Assembly: GCF_002939385.1 (NCBI RefSeq)
Contig: NZ_MULI01000009.1
Location: 62,001-126,000, forward strand
Direction: 5' to 3'
DNA: 64,000 nt
DNA from: Streptomyces sp. MH60
GTDB taxonomy: Bacteria; Actinomycetota; Actinomycetes; Streptomycetales; Streptomycetaceae
Part shown: one piece after another, positions 58,641 through 64,000 of the stretch
Layout of the letters: every line of letters starts with the position of its first letter
Numbering within the stretch: the stretch's first letter is position 1
Position numbers and translations under genes: made by a program
The notes under the pieces: model-generated
Database searches by the model: none
What the model was told of the DNA's origin: nothing
Seen by the model: only the letters and a program-made list of their open reading frames with translations

Positions 58641-59908
58641 CCCGGCGCCGGGTCGCCGTCACGGGCATAGGCGTCGTCGCCCCGGGCGGGATCGGCGTGC
58701 CCCAGTTCTGGGGGCTGCTGTCCGAAGGCCGTACGGCGACGCGCCGGATCTCCCTGTTCGACCCGGCCGGGCTGCGCTCGCAGATCGCCGCCGAGTGCGA
58801 CTTCGAGCCCTCCGACCACGGGCTCGGCCTCGCCACCGCCCAGCGGTGCGACCGGTACGTGCAGTTCGCGCTGGTGGCCGCCTCGGAGGCGGTGCGGGAC
58901 GCGAACCTCGACATGAACCGCGAGGACCCCTGGCGGGCCGGTGCCACCCTCGGCACGGCGGTCGGCGGCACCACCCGGCTGGAGCACGACTACGTCCTGG
59001 TCAGCGAGCGCGGCAAGCGCTGGGACGTCGACGACCGGCGGGCCGAACCGTACCTGGAGCGCGCCTTCACCCCCGCCACCCTCTCCTCGGCGGTCGCCGA
59101 GGAGTTCGGGGTGCGCGGGCCGGTGCAGACGGTCTCCACCGGGTGCACCTCGGGCCTGGACGCCGTCGGGTACGCCTACCACGCGGTCGCCGAGGGGCGG
59201 GTCGACGTGTGCCTGGCGGGCGCGGCGGACTCGCCGATATCGCCGATCACCATGGCCTGCTTCGACGCCATCAAGGCGACCTCGCCGAACAACGACGACC
59301 CGGCGCACGCCTCCCGCCCCTTCGACGCCGACCGCAACGGCTTCGTCATGGGCGAGGGCGCGGCGGTGCTGGTCCTGGAGGACCTGGAGCACGCCCGGGC
59401 CCGGGGCGCGGACGTGTACTGCGAGATCTCCGGCTACGCCACCTTCGGCAACGCGTACCACATGACCGGGCTCACCAAGGAGGGCCTGGAGATGGCGCGG
59501 GCCATCGACACGGCGCTGGACATGGCCCGCCTCGACGGCTCCGCGATCGACTACGTCAACGCGCACGGCTCCGGCACCCAGCAGAACGACCGGCACGAGA
59601 CCGCGGCCGTCAAGCGCTCGCTGGGCGAGCACGCCTACGCGACGCCGATGAGCTCCATCAAGTCCATGGTGGGCCACTCGCTCGGCGCCATCGGCTCGAT
59701 CGAACTGGCCGCGTGCGTGCTGGCGATGGCCCACCAGGTGGTGCCGCCCACGGCCAACTACACCACCCCCGACCCCGAGTGCGACCTGGACTACGTGCCG
59801 CGTGAGGCACGCGAGCGGACGCTGCGGCACGTGCTGTCGGTGGGCAGCGGCTTCGGCGGCTTCCAGTCCGCGGTCGTACTGAGCGGCAGTGAAGGAGGGC
59901 TGCGATGA
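58637..59908 (+). CDS. whiE-ORFIII: Spore-pigment ketosynthase alpha
   Basis: Chain-elongating ketosynthase of the minimal type II PKS, 423 residues. The nucleophile is Cys170 in [13 protein letters not shown]; the two catalytic His lie in [14 protein letters not shown] and [13 protein letters not shown]. Works as a dimer with the ORFIV chain-length factor and the ORFV ACP. It starts inside the ORFII stop and overlaps ORFIV by ATGA. Confidence 0.95.
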   Translation: MTRRRVAVTGIGVVAPGGIGVPQFWGLLSEGRTATRRISLFDPAGLRSQIAAECDFEPSDHGLGLATAQRCDRYVQFALVAASEAVRDANLDMNREDPWRAGATLGTAVGGTTRLEHDYVLVSERGKRWDVDDRRAEPYLERAFTPATLSSAVAEEFGVRGPVQTVSTGCTSGLDAVGYAYHAVAEGRVDVCLAGAADSPISPITMACFDAIKATSPNNDDPAHASRPFDADRNGFVMGEGAAVLVLEDLEHARARGADVYCEISGYATFGNAYHMTGLTKEGLEMARAIDTALDMARLDGSAIDYVNAHGSGTQQNDRHETAAVKRSLGEHAYATPMSSIKSMVGHSLGAIGSIELAACVLAMAHQVVPPTANYTTPDPECDLDYVPREARERTLRHVLSVGSGFGGFQSAVVLSGSEGGLR

Positions 59909-61179
59909 GCGGACCACAACGGACCGGCACCGGCGGTGGGAGCCGGCGCGCGGTCGTCACCGGACTCGGTGTGGTGTCGCCGCACGGCACCGGTGTCGAG
60001 GCGCACTGGAAAGGGGTCGCTGACGGCACCAGCAGCCTCGGGCCCGTCACCCGGGAGGGCTGCGTGGACCTGCCGCTGCGGGTCGCGGGCGAGGTGCACG
60101 GTTTTGAGGCGGCCGAGACGGTCGAGGACCGCTTCCTCGTCCAGACCGACCGGTTCACGCACTTCGCGCTGGCCGCCACCCAGCACGCGCTGGCCGACGC
60201 CCGGTTCGGCCGGGCCGACATCGCCTCGCCGTACTCGGTCGGCGTGGTCACCGCGGCGGGCTCGGGCGGCGGCGAGTTCGGGCAGCGGGAGCTGCAGAAC
60301 CTGTGGGGCCAGGGCTCGCGCCATGTCGGCCCCTACCAGTCGATCGCCTGGTTCTACGCGGCCAGCACCGGCCAGGTCTCCATACGCAACGACTTCAAGG
60401 GCCCCTGCGGAGTCGTGGCCGCCGACGAGGCGGGCGGCCTGGACGCCCTGGCGCACGCGGCCCTGGCCGTGCGCAACGGCACCGACACGGTGGTCTGCGG
60501 CGCGACGGAGGCGCCGCTTGCCCCGTACTCGATCGTCTGCCAGCTGGGCTACCCCGAGCTGAGCCGGGCCACCGAACCCGACCGCGCCTACCGCCCGTTC
60601 ACCGACGCGGCCTGCGGGTTCGCACCGGCCGAGGGCGGTGCCGTACTCGTCGTGGAGGAGGAGGCGGCGGCCCGGAAGCGCGGGGCGGACGTGCGGGCGA
60701 CGGTGGCCGGGCACGCGGCGACCTTCACCGGGCCCGGCCGCTGGGCCGAGTCCCGGGAGGGCCTGGCCCGCGCGATCGGGGGCGCCCTGGCCGAGGCGGG
60801 CTGCCGGCCGGAGGACGTCGACGTGGTCTTCGCGGACGCCCTCGGGGTCCCGGAGGCCGACCGGGCCGAGGCGCTGGCCCTGGCCGACGCGCTGGGCCCG
60901 CACGCCGCGCGGGTGCCGGTCACCGCGCCCAAGACCGGCACCGGGCGGGCGTACTGCGCGGCACCGGTGCTGGACGTGGCGACGGCGGTGCTCGCGATGG
61001 AGCACGGGCTGGTCCCGCCGACCCCGCACGTCTTCGACGTGTGCCACGACCTGGACCTGGTGACCGGGCGGGCCCGCCCCGCCGAGCCGCGCACCGCCCT
61101 GGTCCTCGCGCGCGGGCTCATGGGATCCAACTCGGCGCTCGTCCTGCGACGGGGCGCCGTCCCGGCCGAGGGCCGCTGA
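59905..61179 (+). CDS. whiE-ORFIV: Spore-pigment ketosynthase beta / chain-length factor
   Basis: A 424-residue partner of KS-alpha. The active-site Cys is replaced: where KS-alpha has TGCTSGLDA this has ADEAGGLDA, so residue 175 is Glu. In antibiotic clusters a Gln is usual here, and Glu appears to be the spore-pigment variant. It sets chain length (probably 24 carbons, by analogy with WhiE) and supports priming. ATG 59905 overlaps the KS-alpha stop. Confidence 0.94.
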   Translation: MSGPQRTGTGGGSRRAVVTGLGVVSPHGTGVEAHWKGVADGTSSLGPVTREGCVDLPLRVAGEVHGFEAAETVEDRFLVQTDRFTHFALAATQHALADARFGRADIASPYSVGVVTAAGSGGGEFGQRELQNLWGQGSRHVGPYQSIAWFYAASTGQVSIRNDFKGPCGVVAADEAGGLDALAHAALAVRNGTDTVVCGATEAPLAPYSIVCQLGYPELSRATEPDRAYRPFTDAACGFAPAEGGAVLVVEEEAAARKRGADVRATVAGHAATFTGPGRWAESREGLARAIGGALAEAGCRPEDVDVVFADALGVPEADRAEALALADALGPHAARVPVTAPKTGTGRAYCAAPVLDVATAVLAMEHGLVPPTPHVFDVCHDLDLVTGRARPAEPRTALVLARGLMGSNSALVLRRGAVPAEGR

Positions 61180-61248
61180 CCGACGACCGACGACCGACGG
61201 CCACGGGGACACCCGTGGCCGACCAACCCGAGTCAAGGAGCACACCCC

Positions 61249-61999
<751 letters not shown>

Positions 62000-62031
62000 C
62001 ACCCACGGACCTCGGCGAAGGGCAGCACCCC

Positions 62032-62367
62032 ATGCACCACACACTGATCGTCGCCCGGATGGCACCCGGCGCGGCACCGGACATCGCGAAGGTGTTCGCG
62101 GAGTCCGACAGCGGCGAACTGCCGCACCTGGTCGGCGTCAACCGGCGCAGCCTCTTCGAGTTCGGTGACGGCGTGTACCTGCACCTCATCGAGAGCGACG
62201 AGGACCCGGCCCCCACCATCGGCAGGCTGACCGGCCACCCGGAGTTCCGCCAGGTCAGCGAGCGGCTCGAACCGTACGTCTCGGCGTACGACCCGGCGAC
62301 CTGGCGCGGTCCGAAGGACGCGATGGCGCGCTGCTTCTACCGCTGGGAGCGGACCCCCGCCGGCTGA
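62032..62367 (+). CDS. whiE-ORFVII: Spore-pigment polyketide cyclase (TcmI-like)
   Basis: The 111-residue small ferredoxin-like cyclase of the TcmI family closes later rings. MHHTLIVARMAPGAAPDIAKVFAES, LPHLVGVNRRSLFEFGDGVYLHLIES and RCFYRWER are typical. ATG 62032 is 32 bp after the ORFVI stop. It is the last gene of the operon; a strong terminator follows. Confidence 0.93.
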   Translation: MHHTLIVARMAPGAAPDIAKVFAESDSGELPHLVGVNRRSLFEFGDGVYLHLIESDEDPAPTIGRLTGHPEFRQVSERLEPYVSAYDPATWRGPKDAMARCFYRWERTPAG

Positions 62368-62396
62368 CGGCACTCCGTCCTCGAAGAGCCCGCACG

Positions 62397-62434
62397 CGTC
62401 GGGGTCGCCCGGTCTCCACCGGGCGGCCCCGACG
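62397..62434 (+). terminator. Terminator of the whiE operon
   Basis: A stem of 16 bp (62397-62412 with 62419-62434, one G-T pair) with a 6-nt loop lies 30 bp beyond the last whiE stop. GC-rich, no T-run, typical of Streptomyces. The rest of 62435-62621 carries no gene and probably holds the promoter of the following gene. Confidence 0.75.
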
Positions 62435-62621
62435 TGCACGTTCTGGGCGAAGACGTCGCCGCGCCTCGAACGGTTGCCCGCACGGGCCGGATGTCCGCGT
62501 GAGAAGGGACACTGCGGAAACCGTGACGTTTTCGCACGTCCGTCCGCTTGGATCTTGGGGTACAACGGCACACCGGAGTCCGCTGTGCGCGCCCCAACGA
62601 CCAGCAGAGAGGACGCCCGCC

Positions 62622-63521
62622 GTGGGCCGAACCACCGCCCGCCGGTCCGGCCGGAGACCCGGGCCGGACGGTGCCGGGGACAGATCCCGCTCCCGCAGAG
62701 GCAGACGCCGCGGACCCGCCCGCGCGGTCCTCGCCTTCGTCGCTCTCGGGGCCGTCCTGCTCACCGCGGGCGCCGCCGTCGCGTACTGGCGGGAGATCCG
62801 GCCGCCGGTGACGGACGACCAGGTGGCCGACGTCAAGGACGCCCTGGACGTCTCCACCCGTACGCCGTCCCCGTTCCGCTCCGCTTCGGCGTCGCCGTCC
62901 CCGACGACCTCCCCGTCGCCCTCGGCCTCGCCCTCCCCCAGCACCATCGCCATTCCGGCGACCGGACCCGGCACCTTCGTCACCGCCCGGGCCGACGGCT
63001 CGACCGTGGGCACCGGCAGCCGCGTGCGCCGCTACAAGGTCCTGGTCGAGGAGGGCATCGACGTCCGGCCGAGCGCCGCCGCCGCCGAGATATCCGACGT
63101 GCTCGCCGACCGCCGCGGCTGGACCCGGAACGGCACCGACTCCTTCCGGCTGGTCAGCAGCGGCTCGTACGACTTCGTGGTGAAGATCGCCACGCCGGGC
63201 ACCGTCGACGAGATCTGCGGGGCCGCGGGTTTGCTCACCCGGGGTGAGGTCAATTGCAGCGTCGGCACGGACGTCGTGGTGAACCTCAAGCGCTGGGTGC
63301 TGGGCTCCCCGGAGTTCGACGGCCCGATCCACGAGTACCGGGCGCTGATCGTCAACCACGAGGTCGGGCACCGCATCGGCCACGGCCACGAGACCTGCCC
63401 CGGGGCCGGGCGGCCCGCTCCGGCGATGATGCAGCAGATCAAGGGCCTCAAGGGGTGTGTGGCCAACGCCTGGCCCTACGACGAGGACGGCGCCTACCTG
63501 GGCGGCCCCTCGGTGCCCTGA
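62622..63521 (+). CDS. DUF3152 membrane-anchored putative zinc metalloprotease
   Basis: A 299-residue protein: basic cytoplasmic tail, one membrane helix (VLAFVALGAVLLTAGAAVAYW, about 32-52), a Ser/Pro-rich linker, then an extracellular DUF3152 domain. It holds HEVGHRIGHGH with His246, Glu247, His250 and His256, the HExxHxxGxxH motif of metzincin-like zinc peptidases, and Cys residues that may form disulfides. Substrate unknown. GTG 62622 follows AGAGGA; the frame is open further upstream. Confidence 0.83.
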   Translation: MGRTTARRSGRRPGPDGAGDRSRSRRGRRRGPARAVLAFVALGAVLLTAGAAVAYWREIRPPVTDDQVADVKDALDVSTRTPSPFRSASASPSPTTSPSPSASPSPSTIAIPATGPGTFVTARADGSTVGTGSRVRRYKVLVEEGIDVRPSAAAAEISDVLADRRGWTRNGTDSFRLVSSGSYDFVVKIATPGTVDEICGAAGLLTRGEVNCSVGTDVVVNLKRWVLGSPEFDGPIHEYRALIVNHEVGHRIGHGHETCPGAGRPAPAMMQQIKGLKGCVANAWPYDEDGAYLGGPSVP

Positions 63522-63593
63522 GCAGCCTCGGCGCGGCACGTTCGGCGGACGGTTCGCGGGACAGGACGCGGGGCGGGGGGTGAGGATCGGACC

Positions 63594-64000
63594 ATGACCA
63601 CCACACCTGGCTTCGACCCCCGTGCCCTGCTGGCCGAGAGCCGGCTCGGCGTACTGGCGACGATCAAGTCGGACGGCCGCCCGCAGCTCTCGCCCGTCAT
63701 GCCCGCCTACGACCCCGACGCGGGCGTCATCCGCGTGTCCACCCGCGAGGGACTCGCCAAGACGGCGAACCTGCGCCGGGACCCGCGGGCCGCGCTGGAG
63801 GTGACCGCCCCGGACGGCAGGTCCTGGGCCACCGCCGAGGGCGTCGCCACCCTCACCGGGCCGGGCACCGACCCGCACGGACCGGAGGTCGACGCGCTGG
63901 TGGAGTACTACCGCGCCGCGGCCGGGGAGCACCCGGACTGGGACGAGTACCGGTCGACGATGGTGTCCGACCGCCGGGTGCTGCTCACCCTCACGGTCGA
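63594..64000 (+). CDS. Pyridoxamine-5'-phosphate-oxidase-fold (F420/FMN) protein, truncated by the window end
   Basis: The first 135 residues are visible. LAESRLGVLATIKSDGRPQLSPVMPAY and VIRVSTREGLAKTANLRRDPRAALEV are typical of the split-barrel flavin- or F420-dependent reductase family (TIGR03618-type). TVSDRR-like VSDRRVLLTLTV is the normal end of the domain, so little is missing. ATG 63594 has TGAGGATCGG upstream. Function: probable F420H2- or FMN-dependent reductase. Confidence 0.82.
   Translation, partial: MTTTPGFDPRALLAESRLGVLATIKSDGRPQLSPVMPAYDPDAGVIRVSTREGLAKTANLRRDPRAALEVTAPDGRSWATAEGVATLTGPGTDPHGPEVDALVEYYRAAAGEHPDWDEYRSTMVSDRRVLLTLTV

Overview
The window is high-GC actinobacterial chromosome. 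GTG and TTG starts, the spore-pigment (whiE) cluster, and a gene order I recognise as that of the Streptomyces coelicolor chromosome (chitinase C, atp operon, rho, thr/hom/lysA, tRNA-Arg, whiE) place it in Streptomyces, close to the S. coelicolor/S. lividans group. The species call rests on remembered gene order, not on a search.

Layout. (1) 1-3.9 kb, plus strand: the ChiS/ChiR two-component pair and the secreted chitinase ChiC, whose promoter carries the paired 12-bp direct repeats known from Streptomyces chitinase genes. (2) 3.9-12.3 kb, minus: a DUF2550 membrane protein and the full F1Fo ATP synthase operon atpIBEFHAGDC with a strong terminator after atpC. (3) 12.6-22.7 kb, minus: a WecA/MraY-type glycan-lipid transferase, serine hydroxymethyltransferase, a phosphatase-like protein lacking its nucleophilic Cys, TsaC, PrmC, PrfA, L31, an LCP protein and a secreted trypsin with FG-GAP-like repeats. 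(4) 22.9-32.3 kb, minus: rho, thrB, thrC, hom, lysA, a catalytically stripped ArgRS paralogue and a stand-alone receiver protein. (5) 32.4-48.7 kb: a tRNA-Arg(CCG) gene carrying a 16.2-kb integrated island bounded by perfect 46-bp direct repeats. It holds a broken tyrosine integrase, a VapBC-like toxin-antitoxin pair, a type I restriction-modification operon with two tandem hsdM genes, and a DUF262 gene coupled to an OLD-like ATPase/TOPRIM gene, followed by a candidate PD-(D/E)xK-like protein. (6) 48.7-52.3 kb: a sparse, partly decayed accessory stretch. (7) 52.4-54.5 kb: nitroreductase, AsnC regulator, patatin-like lipase. (8) 54.6-62.4 kb: the complete whiE type II polyketide cluster with the divergent hydroxylase gene. 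(9) 62.6 kb to the end: a DUF3152 metalloprotease-like protein and a truncated pyridoxamine-phosphate-oxidase-fold protein.

How it works together: most of the window is conserved core metabolism and translation. The exception is the island. Its genes from hsdM1 to the ATPase lie on one strand, with 4-bp start/stop overlaps at three junctions (hsdM1/hsdM2, hsdM2/hsdS and DUF262/ATPase), so the region looks like a defence cargo. The integrase has frameshifts in two places and no second recombinase is visible, so the island is probably fixed. The most interesting parts are the doubled HsdM and the DUF262-OLD-like pair with its candidate nuclease neighbour.
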